Assembly: GCA_965205055.1 (NCBI GenBank)
Contig: OZ242030.1
Span: 3,720,001 to 3,784,000, forward strand
Source: CBDBBY01 sp965205055
GTDB lineage: Bacteria > Pseudomonadota > Alphaproteobacteria > Rhodobacterales > Rhodobacteraceae
DNA: 64,000 bases
Direction: 5' to 3'
Shown here: positions 44,902 to 53,634 of the stretch, piece by piece
Position numbering within the stretch: the stretch's first letter is position 1
Layout: every line of letters starts with the position of its first letter
Made by a program: the position numbers and the translations under genes
Notes under the pieces: generated by a model
Seen by the model: only the letters and a program-made list of their open reading frames with translations
Database searches by the model: none
Told to the model about the DNA's origin: nothing

Positions 44902-45503
44902 GGTCCTCGACTCTCGTTTCTGAATTTCGCGTCCAGCCTCAATCGGCACTGCGGTAGCGCTCTCTGCGTCGCGTTTGTCCTCTGAAAGTAACCAGACTAC
45001 GGATGAACCTATGGGAACAAAAGCAGCATATCTTCAAGGAACGTATGGATTCAATAGGTTGTGCGGGATCAGCATTTTGCGACGGTTCGGGGTCCGATTC
45101 GTCTGCGTCCAAGGATGGGTCATAGGCGTCGGACGGGTTGTTTTCCGGCGTTCCGGTTTTTGGTCTCTTGGGGTTCGGTTGATTGGCGTTCGCTGGAAGC
45201 GCGGAGAGTCTGCGGACAACCCATTTCGGCGTTGTTTCCGAGATATCTCGTCGCGCCGCCGCGGAAGTGGAGCAGGAATCGCTCGAAGATTAATCCTGCA
45301 AGGGCGCCCTCTATTCGCCGGAAGGCGAAGGCATGCTCCGAATCACTCCGATGCCGCCGGCATTTGCAAATTCAGGCTGGCTGATGCTTCGGCCTGGCTG
45401 TCGCAATTGCAACACTTCGCCGCGCTTGCGGGGCCGCTCGCAAGATTCAGCCGCATGATGCACCATTTAGCGTATAAGAAAACCTAAAGAGGCAGAGCAG
45501 GCA
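44902..45503. other. Gene-poor stretch between GNAT and PBP genes
   Basis: About 600 bases. A 170-codon frame is open on the plus strand, but it is Arg/Gly/Val-rich with no motif and I reject it. The stretch contains dispersed repeat copy C. Confidence 0.45.
45397..45429 (+). repeat. Dispersed repeat, copy C (partial)
   Basis: CTGTCGCAATTGCAACACTT plus the following CG(T/C)GCTTGC block match the first part of copy A (38289-38320) in the same orientation; the remainder is absent. Confidence 0.6.
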
Positions 45504-47633
45504 ATGAGCAGCCGTACCGGAGCGAGAAGGCCGGCGCAGAAACGCGTTTCCGGTGCCGGAAAGAAAAGTGCGCGCCGCACTCGCAAGCCCGCGCGAACGA
45601 AGTCGCTCGGATTCAAGCCGCTGAAGTGGAGCAAGTCCGCAATTCGGTCGGTGCTTCTCGCGACGTGGGCTTTCGGCTGGCGCATCGGCGCCGTCTTCGC
45701 CCTGATTTTTGCGGGAGCGGTCGCCTATTGCTATTCAACCCTGCCTTCGGTGGACCAACTGCTTGACGGAAGGACGCGCGGTTCCGTCACCATGCTCGAC
45801 CGCGACAACAAGGTCTTCGCATGGAGAGGCGACCAATACGGAGGTGCCGTCGATGTCGATTCCGTTTCGCCGCATCTCCTGAACGCGGTCATCGCAACCG
45901 AGGACAAGCGCTTCTACAGGCATTTCGGCGTAAGTCCGCGCGGGGTTGTCGGGGCGATGATAATCAATTTGCGCGAGGGAAGAGGCCCGTTCCGAGGGCA
46001 CGGCGGCTCCACGATCACTCAGCAGGTCGCGAAACTGCTTTGCCTCGGAGTCGAATTCGACCCGAACGGAGGGATTTCCGAAGCCGAATTCGAACGGGAC
46101 TGCCGCCGCCAGAATATCTGGCGGAAGATAAAGGAGATCCCGTTCGCGATCGCTCTGGAGATCAAGTTCACCAAGGACGAAATTCTCACGATCTACCTGA
46201 ATCGGTCCTATCTCGGCGCCGGAGCGACAGGGTTCCAGGCAGCGAGCCAGCGGTATTTCGGAAAATCCGCCTCGGAGCTCGTTCCCGCGGAAGCTGCGAT
46301 GCTGGCAGGTCTGCTCACGGCGCCCACGCGGTACGCGCCGACGAACGACATCGACCGGGCGCGCGGCCGCGCCAACCTGATCGTCTCGCTGATGGAGAAG
46401 CAAAGATATCTCACCGCCGAGGAAGCAAGCGACGCAATGGCGCATCCGGCAAGGCTGTCCGAGGCCGCTTCGGCTCGCGCGGGCGGCTATTTCGCGGACT
46501 GGGTCATGGAGGAAGGTCCTTCCGCGCTGACCAGAGGCACTTCGGAAGACGTATATGTGCGGACCACATACGACAAATCCATACAGGCCGCGGCCGACGA
46601 AGCGCTCAATCACGTGTTCAAAACCAAGATCCGGCCGGGGTCGCGAGCGGAGGCGTCCATCGTGGTCATGTCTCCCGACGGGGCCGTGCGCGCGATGGTC
46701 GGCGGCAGGAACACCGAGGCGACAGGCCAGTTCAACCGAGCCGCGAGCGCGATGCGGCAGACCGGGTCGTCCTTCAAGCCCTTCGTCTACGCGGCGGCGC
46801 TTGAGCAAGGATACAGGTACGACAGCCCGGCGGTGGACAAGCCGATCACTTTGCACGATCCGGTTTCAGGACCATGGTCCCCGCAGAATTACGACGGGGA
46901 GTTCTCCGGCAGAATGACCCTTGCCCATGCGTTTGCGAATTCAGTCAACACGGTTGCCGTTCAGGTTTCGGAAGAGGTCGGCCGCGAACGCGTCAGGGAT
47001 ATCGCCCGCGGTTTCGGCATCCGCAGCGAGCTTGTCGAAAGCCCGGCCCTTGCGCTGGGCACTTCGGAGTCGACGCTCTTGGAAATGACCGGCGCTTACG
47101 CCGGGATCCTGAATCTAGGCCGCAGCGTGGTGCCTTACGGTTTGATCGACGTCAGGCTTGCAGGGGACTCGCGGCCGATTTTGGAGCGGGCGAATGAGCG
47201 CGGCAAGCGGGTGATCTCCGAAAGTTCCGCGCGGCAGCTGATTTACATGATGAATCGTGCTGTCGAGGACGGCACCGGCGGACGGGCGATGATTGACGGA
47301 CGGCGGACAGCCGGGAAGACCGGAACGACGCAAGCGGCCAAGGATGCGTGGTTCATCGGATTTACCGCCGACTACGTCGCGGGCGTCTGGATGGGATACG
47401 ACGACAACACGCCGCTGACCGGCGTGACCGGCGGAGGACTCCCCGCAGAGATATGGCGTGAAACGATGATCCGGATTCACTCGGACAAGCCCGCCAGAGA
47501 CCTTCCGATGAGCGTTCCGGAACCGATGGTCGCGATCGCGGCGGACCGGGACGCGAATGCAAACGATACTTCCGGGAAGGAGCGGCGGAACCTGTTCGAT
47601 GCGATCGCCGAATTGCTCCGAGGCAATCAGTAG
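45504..47633 (+). CDS. Class A penicillin-binding protein (PBP1-type transglycosylase/transpeptidase)
   Basis: 709 residues. A basic cytosolic tail (Arg/Lys-rich, residues 1-45) precedes one membrane anchor (FGWRIGAVFALIFAGAVAYC). The GT51 domain has the catalytic Glu in ATEDKRFYRHFGV and GGSTITQQVAKLL. The transpeptidase domain has SxxK in TGSSFKPF, SVN (SxN) and KTGT. It polymerises and cross-links peptidoglycan in the periplasm. The C-terminal end is short with no extra domain. Monocistronic; convergent with mlaC. Confidence 0.93.
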   Translation: MSSRTGARRPAQKRVSGAGKKSARRTRKPARTKSLGFKPLKWSKSAIRSVLLATWAFGWRIGAVFALIFAGAVAYCYSTLPSVDQLLDGRTRGSVTMLDRDNKVFAWRGDQYGGAVDVDSVSPHLLNAVIATEDKRFYRHFGVSPRGVVGAMIINLREGRGPFRGHGGSTITQQVAKLLCLGVEFDPNGGISEAEFERDCRRQNIWRKIKEIPFAIALEIKFTKDEILTIYLNRSYLGAGATGFQAASQRYFGKSASELVPAEAAMLAGLLTAPTRYAPTNDIDRARGRANLIVSLMEKQRYLTAEEASDAMAHPARLSEAASARAGGYFADWVMEEGPSALTRGTSEDVYVRTTYDKSIQAAADEALNHVFKTKIRPGSRAEASIVVMSPDGAVRAMVGGRNTEATGQFNRAASAMRQTGSSFKPFVYAAALEQGYRYDSPAVDKPITLHDPVSGPWSPQNYDGEFSGRMTLAHAFANSVNTVAVQVSEEVGRERVRDIARGFGIRSELVESPALALGTSESTLLEMTGAYAGILNLGRSVVPYGLIDVRLAGDSRPILERANERGKRVISESSARQLIYMMNRAVEDGTGGRAMIDGRRTAGKTGTTQAAKDAWFIGFTADYVAGVWMGYDDNTPLTGVTGGGLPAEIWRETMIRIHSDKPARDLPMSVPEPMVAIAADRDANANDTSGKERRNLFDAIAELLRGNQ

Positions 47634-47640
47634 GACGGAT

Positions 47641-48276
47641 CTAGCCCATCACGGCAAGGTCGCTGATCAACACATCCAGATCGCTGTTTCTTTTGCGCAG
47701 CATGTTCCTGATCAAGGATTGCTCGACCCTGAGCATGTTCACGCCGTCGATGACCAGGTTGAAGATCAGAAGTTCCTCCGACAAGCGAACGACATGCCAG
47801 CGAAGCTCGTATGACCTCTGGCCCGAGAAATGCGACAGTGAAACAACTTCATACGACTTGTCGCTGACTTCCCTGGATTCCACGACCTCGTATCGGCCCT
47901 CTCCGTACCAAGGGAGGCGCTTCAGGTATTTCCGGGCCAAATATTTGCGGAAAGCTTGGACGAAACCGTCTCGTTGAGATTCCGTTGCGCCTCGCCAAGG
48001 CGGGCCAAGCGTAGTGCGCGCAATAAGTTGCGTCGCGGCGAACTGCAAAAGCACCTCTTCAAGCTGCCTTGAAATCGCGCCTTCGTCCTGCTCGGAGTTC
48101 AATAAGCCTTCGATCAGACCGATGACTTTTCCGACGAAAGCTTCGGGCGTCTCCTCAGCGGAAACCGCGTCAAGGGAAAACGATGGAATCAAACATGCGG
48201 CGAACGCGCCGGACATCGCTCGCCGTCTGCCGATCGATGCGACCCCTCCGCCGATGAATTTCGCGCTATTCGTCAT
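47641..48276 (-). CDS. mlaC: MlaC/Tgt2-family periplasmic phospholipid-transport protein
   Basis: About 211 residues from the ATG at 48276 (MTNSAKFIGGG); the open frame continues upstream but overlaps mlaA. The N terminus has a twin-Arg-like RRR stretch then a hydrophobic stretch (AMSGAFAACLIPSFSLDAVSA). The domain reads RDGFVQAFRKYLARKYLKRL, YEVVESREVSD and ELRWHVVRLSEELLIFNLVIDGVNML, the MlaC pattern. It shuttles phospholipid between MlaA in the outer membrane and the inner-membrane Mla complex. It overlaps mlaA by 11 bases. Confidence 0.85.
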   Translation of the reverse strand: MTNSAKFIGGGVASIGRRRAMSGAFAACLIPSFSLDAVSAEETPEAFVGKVIGLIEGLLNSEQDEGAISRQLEEVLLQFAATQLIARTTLGPPWRGATESQRDGFVQAFRKYLARKYLKRLPWYGEGRYEVVESREVSDKSYEVVSLSHFSGQRSYELRWHVVRLSEELLIFNLVIDGVNMLRVEQSLIRNMLRKRNSDLDVLISDLAVMG

Positions 48277-49015
48277 AGACTCCGAACGGATCAATGAATT
48301 CAAGGGAGTAAGCACCCTCCAGTCGATACTTCCTGTTCTGCTCGAAGTAAAGTCTGATTTCGGTGTAGCTCTCCTCATTGTCATGGAGAAGCGAATCCAG
48401 AAAATCTGAATTCGTGTAGCGCGCGCCCAGAAAATCCAGCCCTTTCACCAACGCCGCGCCTGCGAGCGCATCGCCGGAAAGCACCCGATTCACTGGGTTG
48501 AGCGCAAGTCCTGCCAAAGTTCCCACCGCGTCCCGCGTGTTGCTCGGTCCGATCAAAGGGAGCACCAGATACGGACCGCTTGATACGCCGTAGGTGTAGA
48601 ATGTTTCCCCGAAATCTGTCGTTTGGCCCTGCATTCCCAAACCTGCTGCGACGTCCAGCAGGCCGCCGACCCCGAGCGTCGTATTGATTGTGAACCGCGC
48701 CGTGTTGATCAGCGCAGAGTCGACATCCAGCTGCAAGATGTTGTTGAGCACGATTCCGGGAACGGACAGATTTGAAGACATGTTGCTTATGCCTTGCATG
48801 ACCACGCCGGGCGTGACGGCGCCGTACGCATGCGCGACCGGTCTGTAGACGAATTGATCGACCGAGATGTTGAAATTGTGGAACAAGCGATTGTTGGCTT
48901 CGAAGGGATCATTTTCATCGGCGGCAGCCGGTTGATACGAAAAAATGGCCAAGGCCAGCGCGACAGCGAATCGTTTCGTCCGCCCACCGGGACTGCAGCG
49001 CTTGTGCCGCCGCAT
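48266..49015 (-). CDS. mlaA: MlaA/VacJ-family protein without lipobox
   Basis: About 249 residues from the ATG at 49015; further ATGs at 49054 and 49057 are possible. The signal peptide (FAVALALAIFSYQPAAA) ends without the lipobox Cys usual for MlaA, so the mature protein would start at DENDPFEANN and is probably not a lipoprotein. Family motifs follow: DPFEANNRLFHNFNISVDQF, GISNMSSNLSVPGIVLNNIL, FTINTTLGVGGLLDVA and GPYLVLPLIGPSNTRDAVG. It removes mislocalised phospholipid from the outer membrane with MlaC, encoded next. Confidence 0.85.
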   Translation of the reverse strand: MRRHKRCSPGGRTKRFAVALALAIFSYQPAAADENDPFEANNRLFHNFNISVDQFVYRPVAHAYGAVTPGVVMQGISNMSSNLSVPGIVLNNILQLDVDSALINTARFTINTTLGVGGLLDVAAGLGMQGQTTDFGETFYTYGVSSGPYLVLPLIGPSNTRDAVGTLAGLALNPVNRVLSGDALAGAALVKGLDFLGARYTNSDFLDSLLHDNEESYTEIRLYFEQNRKYRLEGAYSLEFIDPFGVYDE

Positions 49016-49057
49016 TTCCGAATCACGGAACAGGCTAAGCTTTTTTCTGCACATCAT

Positions 49058-49594
49058 TTCGACGGATCGAATCGATATCAATTCGAACTGCCCGCAGAGC
49101 GCGATTGCAGGAATGGGCGATAGCGTTGGGATCGTGTGGCAAGATTGGGGACCTTGGCGGGCGTATCGTAATATAGCCGGGATTTTCTTATTTCGCGCCG
49201 AGCGGCGCAACCAGTAACCTCGTTTCGGGCTTGCAATCGAACAACAAAATCGTGGATTCGGTCTTCGGGGCGACTCGAGGCGCGCATGTTCAAAGTCGCA
49301 TGCGGCAACGTATCTGACCGCTGCGCCGTCGGCAAAGCCTTTGCCTCCAACGGTTGGCGGCTCGGTCCGGCAAAGTCGATGCTTCCGGCAGCGCGGAACA
49401 ATTCAAATTCGATTGAGCGCTGGTGGGCTGTTCTTTTCCAAGAGACAGATAATCAGTAAAATCAAATAATTGCAAAGAATTCGAGGCGCCCATCCAACAG
49501 GATTCTCTGCACGCAAGAAATGCAGGTGTTGCGGCGCGGCAATACTTGGGAATAAATCCGTCATGGGATTTCGCGGATTGCTGAATGGCAGACA
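49058..49594. other. Intergenic, mlaA to FemAB-like gene
   Basis: 537 bases holding two divergent promoters. No gene that I can support; short frames only. Confidence 0.5.
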
Positions 49595-50779
49595 ATGGAC
49601 GGTTCGGACGTGTTTGAAGTCAATGTGCTGCGGCGGATTTCGGATGTCGACGCATCCGAATGGGATGCTTGCGCATGCCCTGAAGCCTCGACCGGACGCC
49701 CCAACGATCCTTTCACCACGCACAGATTTTTGAAAGCTCTCGAGGACTCCGGTTCCGCTGCGGGGTCGGCGGGCTGGATCCCATTGCATCTGGTGGCGCG
49801 GTCCGGAGGGCGCGCCGTGGCTGCGATGCCTCTTTACGCCAAGACCAACAGCACCGGAGAGTTCGTATTCGATTACGGCTGGGCCCACGCATTCGAACGA
49901 GCGGGCGGCCGCTATTATCCCAAGCTGCAGTCCTCGGTGCCGTTCACTCCGGCAACGGGGCGCCGTTTCCTTACGGTGCCGGGAATGGAAAAGACGGGGA
50001 TCGAAGCTCTGAGCAAGGCCGCGCTCGAGATTTCCGAAAGCAACGGCCTTTCCTCTTTCCACATCACGTTCTGCACTTGCGACGAAGTCCGGGCCGCGGA
50101 GCGGCTGGGTTTTCTCCACAGGACGGGCGAACAGTTCCATTGGCAAAACCCCGGTTATTCGAATTTCGACGAGTATCTTTCGAGCCTTTCCTCGCGGAAG
50201 CGCAAGAACATAAGGCGGGAACGCAGACGCGCGTCCGAATTCGGCGGAACGATCCACGCCCTGACTGGGGATCGAATTCGGGAAGAGCATTGGGACGCAT
50301 TCTGGGAGTTCTATCAAGACACCGGATCAAGGAAATGGGGCAATCCGTATCTGTCGCGGACCTTCTTCGACTGCATTCACGAGACCATGCGCGACGACAT
50401 CCTGCTGGTCATGTGCGAACGAAACGGACGCTTCATTGCGGGCGCATTGAATTTCATCGGCAGGGACTCTTTGTTCGGGCGATACTGGGGTTGCATCGAG
50501 GACCACTACTGCCTCCATTTCGAAGCATGCTATTACCAAGCCATCGAATTCGCGATCGCGAACGGATTCGCGCGGGTTGAAGCGGGCGCCCAAGGTCCGC
50601 ACAAGCTGGCTCGCGGCTACATGCCGGTGGCGACCCACTCCTTGCATTGGATAAAGGAGCCGTCGTTCCGGGAGGCGGTCCGAAATTTCCTGGACGATGA
50701 AACGGCGGAAGTTCAAAGAGAGATAGATATGCTGTCGGAAATGGGACCTTTCAAAAAATCGGAGAACGATGCGCCATGA
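49595..50779 (+). CDS. FemAB-like / DUF482 N-acyltransferase
   Basis: 394 residues. Matches the DUF482 (peptidogalycan biosynthesis) GNAT-superfamily pattern: NDPFTTHRFLKALEDSG near the N terminus, FVFDYGWAHAFERAGGRYYPKL, then SSRKRKNIRRERRRA, HWDAFWEFYQDTGSRKWG, FGRYWGCIEDHYCLHFEACYYQ and AGAQGPHKLARGYMPVATHS. Function is inferred as amino-acyl or acyl transfer to a cell-wall or membrane precursor. It overlaps the next gene by 4 bases (ATGA), an arrangement found in many Rhodobacterales. Confidence 0.85.
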   Translation: MDGSDVFEVNVLRRISDVDASEWDACACPEASTGRPNDPFTTHRFLKALEDSGSAAGSAGWIPLHLVARSGGRAVAAMPLYAKTNSTGEFVFDYGWAHAFERAGGRYYPKLQSSVPFTPATGRRFLTVPGMEKTGIEALSKAALEISESNGLSSFHITFCTCDEVRAAERLGFLHRTGEQFHWQNPGYSNFDEYLSSLSSRKRKNIRRERRRASEFGGTIHALTGDRIREEHWDAFWEFYQDTGSRKWGNPYLSRTFFDCIHETMRDDILLVMCERNGRFIAGALNFIGRDSLFGRYWGCIEDHYCLHFEACYYQAIEFAIANGFARVEAGAQGPHKLARGYMPVATHSLHWIKEPSFREAVRNFLDDETAEVQREIDMLSEMGPFKKSENDAP

Positions 50780-51075
50780 CGCGGAAACTGACGGCGGAAG
50801 AGCGGGCCGAATCGCTTGCCGACCTTGAAGACTCCGGTTGGACGGCTTGCGCGGACCGGGATGCGATTCGCAAAACCTACAAGTTCAGGAATTTCTCCGA
50901 GGCATTCGGCTGGATGGCGAGGACGGCTCTTGCGGCTGAAAAATTGAACCACCATCCGGAGTGGCGCAACGTCTACAACATCGTCGAAGTCGTGCTTGCC
51001 ACGCATAGCATCGGCGGCCTTTCGGAACTGGACATCAAACTGGCCAGAACGATGGATCGGCTGGCGACGAGTTGA
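50776..51075 (+). CDS. phhB: Pterin-4a-carbinolamine dehydratase
   Basis: 99 residues. PCD motif KLNHHPEWRNVYNIVEVVL with the catalytic His pair; the N terminus KLTAEERAESLADLEDSGW is typical. It dehydrates 4a-hydroxytetrahydrobiopterin in pterin recycling or serves the moco/folate pterin pool. No phenylalanine hydroxylase gene is nearby. It is coupled to the preceding gene by a 4-base overlap. Confidence 0.92.
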   Translation: MTRKLTAEERAESLADLEDSGWTACADRDAIRKTYKFRNFSEAFGWMARTALAAEKLNHHPEWRNVYNIVEVVLATHSIGGLSELDIKLARTMDRLATS

Positions 51076-51095
51076 TGCGCCTGTCCGAAGCCTTG

Positions 51096-51224
51096 GGGAT
51101 CGCTGGTCGAAAGGGACGCCAAGGTTCTGTCCGCCGTCAAATGTTGAATCGAGAGCAATCGTCGGCCAGACCGCCTCGAACGGAAAACTTGTCGACGCCT
51201 GACCAAAGATCGCGGGACACGCCC
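51096..51224 (+). mobile_element. 129-bp ISKra4 deletion derivative with 9-bp target duplication
   Basis: A stub of the family: CGCTGGTCGAAAG (the SK part of the transposase C terminus), degraded KCCLES-like frames, then the right end CCTGACCAAAGATCGCGGGA ending at 51224. GAAGCCTTG occurs immediately on both sides (51087-51095 and 51225-51233), a 9-bp direct repeat. Only GGG of the left terminus is left. It confirms 9-bp duplications for this family in this genome. It lies directly upstream of the AbiEi-type gene. Confidence 0.75.
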
Positions 51225-51287
51225 GAAGCCTTGCGCAAAATTGGCATTCAGAAAAATTCATAATATTTTCCGACATGAAGATTTGCC

Positions 51288-51884
51288 ATGATTGCATCAA
51301 AGATCAAACAACGCATTTTCCGGAAGGGTCGCGGCGCAATTTTTGCGCCATCGGACTTTATGGATATCGGGTCTCGCGCCAGCGTGGACCAGGCCTTGTC
51401 GAGGTTGACCAAGCAGGGCATGATTCGGCGTCTAGCGCGCGGGCTCTATGACTATCCCAGGGAAAGCCCAATATTCGGGCTGCTATTGCCTTCGCCCGAT
51501 GATCTCGCCAAGGCGATTGCAAAAAAGGGAAACTATATCTTGCAGTGGTCTCCCGCTATGGCGGCCAACAAATTGGGTCTTACCACCCAAGTGCCGGCCA
51601 AAGTGACCTATATGACCAATGGTCCTACCCGTACTGCGAAAATTGGTCGGCTGGAGATCCGATTCCGTCATTCTTCGCCAAAGACGCTTATCGGCGCGGG
51701 CCAAATAACAGGAGCAGTTTTCCAAGCGCTGCGTTATGTCGGCAAGGACCGCGTCGACAGCCAGATGATCGGCAAACTGGCCCGTGCGCTGGATGACAAG
51801 AATCGGAAATTGCTTGCAAAGCAAAGCAAGCACGCGCCGGCGTGGATGCATCCCGTGGTTCAGCAGATCGTTTCGCGCGATTGA
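51288..51884 (+). CDS. AbiEi-type antitoxin (DUF6088 family), orphan
   Basis: 198 residues. The N-terminal winged helix (IFAPSDFMDIGSRASVDQALSR, then LTKQGMIRRLARGLYDYPR) and the following domain (LLLPSPDDLAKAIAKKGN, AANKLGLTTQVPAKVTYMTNG, LEIRFRHSSPKTLIGAG) match type IV AbiEi-like antitoxins. These repress their own promoter and counter an AbiEii nucleotidyltransferase toxin encoded downstream. Here only about 100 gene-free bases and then a convergent EcsC gene follow, so the toxin is missing. It sits immediately after an ISKra4 stub, suggesting acquisition and partial loss. Confidence 0.75.
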   Translation: MIASKIKQRIFRKGRGAIFAPSDFMDIGSRASVDQALSRLTKQGMIRRLARGLYDYPRESPIFGLLLPSPDDLAKAIAKKGNYILQWSPAMAANKLGLTTQVPAKVTYMTNGPTRTAKIGRLEIRFRHSSPKTLIGAGQITGAVFQALRYVGKDRVDSQMIGKLARALDDKNRKLLAKQSKHAPAWMHPVVQQIVSRD

Positions 51885-51989
51885 CAATGTATCCATTCGC
51901 CGACTGAGCGCCGGATGATCGCGGCAAGAGACTGGCAGAACGATATTGAACGCCTTACGTTCAGTCATGAATTTTGAAGCGAATGAATA

Positions 51990-52814
51990 TTATTTTAAAA
52001 GTTTCCTTCCCTCCTTAATTTGCTTTACCTGATGCTTGAATTCTTCATGCACCTGCACAGGATCATATGATCCGGAAAGTTTATTGATTCTGAATTGCAC
52101 GTGGGCAATCTTTCTGAAATAATCTATATAAACATAGTTGATTGTCGCGCCAATCGCTGATCCAAGAACGGGCGGGGACACAATTCTCGGACCGAATATT
52201 TTGATCAATCCAGGCGCGAAGCGATTGATCAAAGTGACTGCCGCCGGACCGGTGAGAGCAATCCGGGCAGCAATGAAACCGCTGTCGGAATAGTCATCCT
52301 CCTCAAGACTTGTGCCGCTCAAGAATATGGCCAAGCATTCCATTCGCGTATTTTCAGATTTCGGATCTCTTCCGTATTCGGCGGAGACCTTGAGTATTTC
52401 TTTGAAGATCAATCCGAACGCAACTGGAAGCTCCAAGAGGGTGGTCGCCGTGCCTCCCACCCCGCCCACCAGTCCCGACAAGGTCGCCGCCACTTGGTTG
52501 CTGCTTTTGAACACTCTGTTCCTTAGCTTTGCCTTGAGTTTCTTTATATTTTCATTTTGATTCAGTTCTTCTTCGCGGCCATGCAGATTCACGGCCATGT
52601 CGAATACTTTTTGCAATGCGGGCTGGATCGCTTTGTTGATCTTGATTTTGGTCTTATCGGGCAATCTATCCATGTAGTTTTCAACCAAATTCCCTGCTTG
52701 GCTTATTATCCAAACCAACAGATTGTCCGCTTCGACGTAGCTTTCCGCTATTTTCCTTATTTCGTTCTTGATTTCCGCGGGCAATTCATCTTGCGGCGGC
52801 AAAATCTCTGCCAT
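51990..52814 (-). CDS. EcsC-family protein
   Basis: 274 residues. Central Gly/Ala-rich hydrophobic stretch (ATLSGLVGGVGGTATTLLELPVAFGLIF) and PAAVTLINRFAPGLIKIFGPRIVSPPVLGSAIGATINYVY, the layout of EcsC proteins (membrane-associated, function poorly known). Charged helical ends flank the core. A+T-rich codon use and low similarity to the neighbouring core genes in composition suggest transfer. It is convergent with the AbiEi-type gene. I do not assign a function. Confidence 0.72.
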   Translation of the reverse strand: MAEILPPQDELPAEIKNEIRKIAESYVEADNLLVWIISQAGNLVENYMDRLPDKTKIKINKAIQPALQKVFDMAVNLHGREEELNQNENIKKLKAKLRNRVFKSSNQVAATLSGLVGGVGGTATTLLELPVAFGLIFKEILKVSAEYGRDPKSENTRMECLAIFLSGTSLEEDDYSDSGFIAARIALTGPAAVTLINRFAPGLIKIFGPRIVSPPVLGSAIGATINYVYIDYFRKIAHVQFRINKLSGSYDPVQVHEEFKHQVKQIKEGRKLLK

Positions 52815-53047
52815 TTCAGATCCCTTGCAGTTTCATTGCGCGTTGCTGTCGATTCATCGGCATCAGTCATGCCATTCTGCGGAAGCATTTTTCTTATGGA
52901 CGGAGCGCTGGCTGCCTTTCTCTCCTTTTGGTCTGAAGGGAAGCAGACAGGGCGATCCGGACCGCCTTCTCTGAAGTGAAACAAGCCTCCCGTTCGCGCA
53001 CCCTGCTATTGTCGAGGGGTTGCAGCGGCAGGCTCGCTGCATCGGGT
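52815..53047. other. Intergenic between EcsC and peroxiredoxin genes
   Basis: No gene is seen; frames here lack motifs and ribosome binding sites. Confidence 0.5.
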
Positions 53048-53545
53048 TCAAGGCTTGCCGATATGTTCCAGCAGCGTCGCGGCGGACGAGACATCGCACA
53101 CGCCGGGCGAGGCTTCGACATTCACGACCGCAACGCGGCCGTCTTCGACAAGCATGGCGTATCGCGAAGATCGCCCGTAAAGCCCGGCGGGCGGAAAATC
53201 GAAGTCCATGCCGATTGCTTTCGTGAAGCTGCAATCGGGGTCGCCGAGCACCGTCACGCCAGCCTCGGCGGCCTTAGTGGCTTCATCCCAAGCTTTCAGC
53301 ACGAACGGATCGTTGACAGCAACGCAGATGACCTGCTCAACGCCGGCACCCGCCAAGGCTTCGCTTTCATTGATGAAGCTCGGCATGTGGGAATCAGTGC
53401 AGGTGGGAGTGAACGCGCCGGGCACCGCGAAAATCGCGACCTTCCTGCCAGCGGTCAGAGTGCGCAATGATACTTCTTCAGGTCCTTGCCCGCCCATTCT
53501 TACGAGTTTCGCGTCGGGCAGTCGGTCGCCAGCGGATATCGGCAT
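53048..53545 (-). CDS. Peroxiredoxin, Prx5 subfamily
   Basis: 165 residues. Peroxidatic Cys in PGAFTPTCTDSHMP (C49) and a second Cys near residue 151 (SPGVCDVSSA) in the position of an atypical two-Cys resolving residue. Other Prx5 features: GDRLPDAKL, CVAVNDPFVLKAWDEATKA, DPDCSFTKAIGMDFD, and RYAMLVEDGRVAVVNVEASP. It reduces organic peroxides using glutathione or thioredoxin. It is divergent from the FAD reductase gene with 89 bases between. Confidence 0.92.
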   Translation of the reverse strand: MPISAGDRLPDAKLVRMGGQGPEEVSLRTLTAGRKVAIFAVPGAFTPTCTDSHMPSFINESEALAGAGVEQVICVAVNDPFVLKAWDEATKAAEAGVTVLGDPDCSFTKAIGMDFDFPPAGLYGRSSRYAMLVEDGRVAVVNVEASPGVCDVSSAATLLEHIGKP

Positions 53546-53634
53546 TTGATCGCCTTTCCTGTTGTTGTTTCGAATTGCGCTATCAATATAATTGAAGGCA
53601 TTCGTGCGCCAGCAGAAACAGGTAGGCTCTCCTC

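Noticed and set aside
44975..45487. 170-codon plus-strand frame before the PBP gene
   Set aside because: Arg/Gly/Val-rich, no motif, no ribosome binding site, and it overlaps dispersed repeat C.
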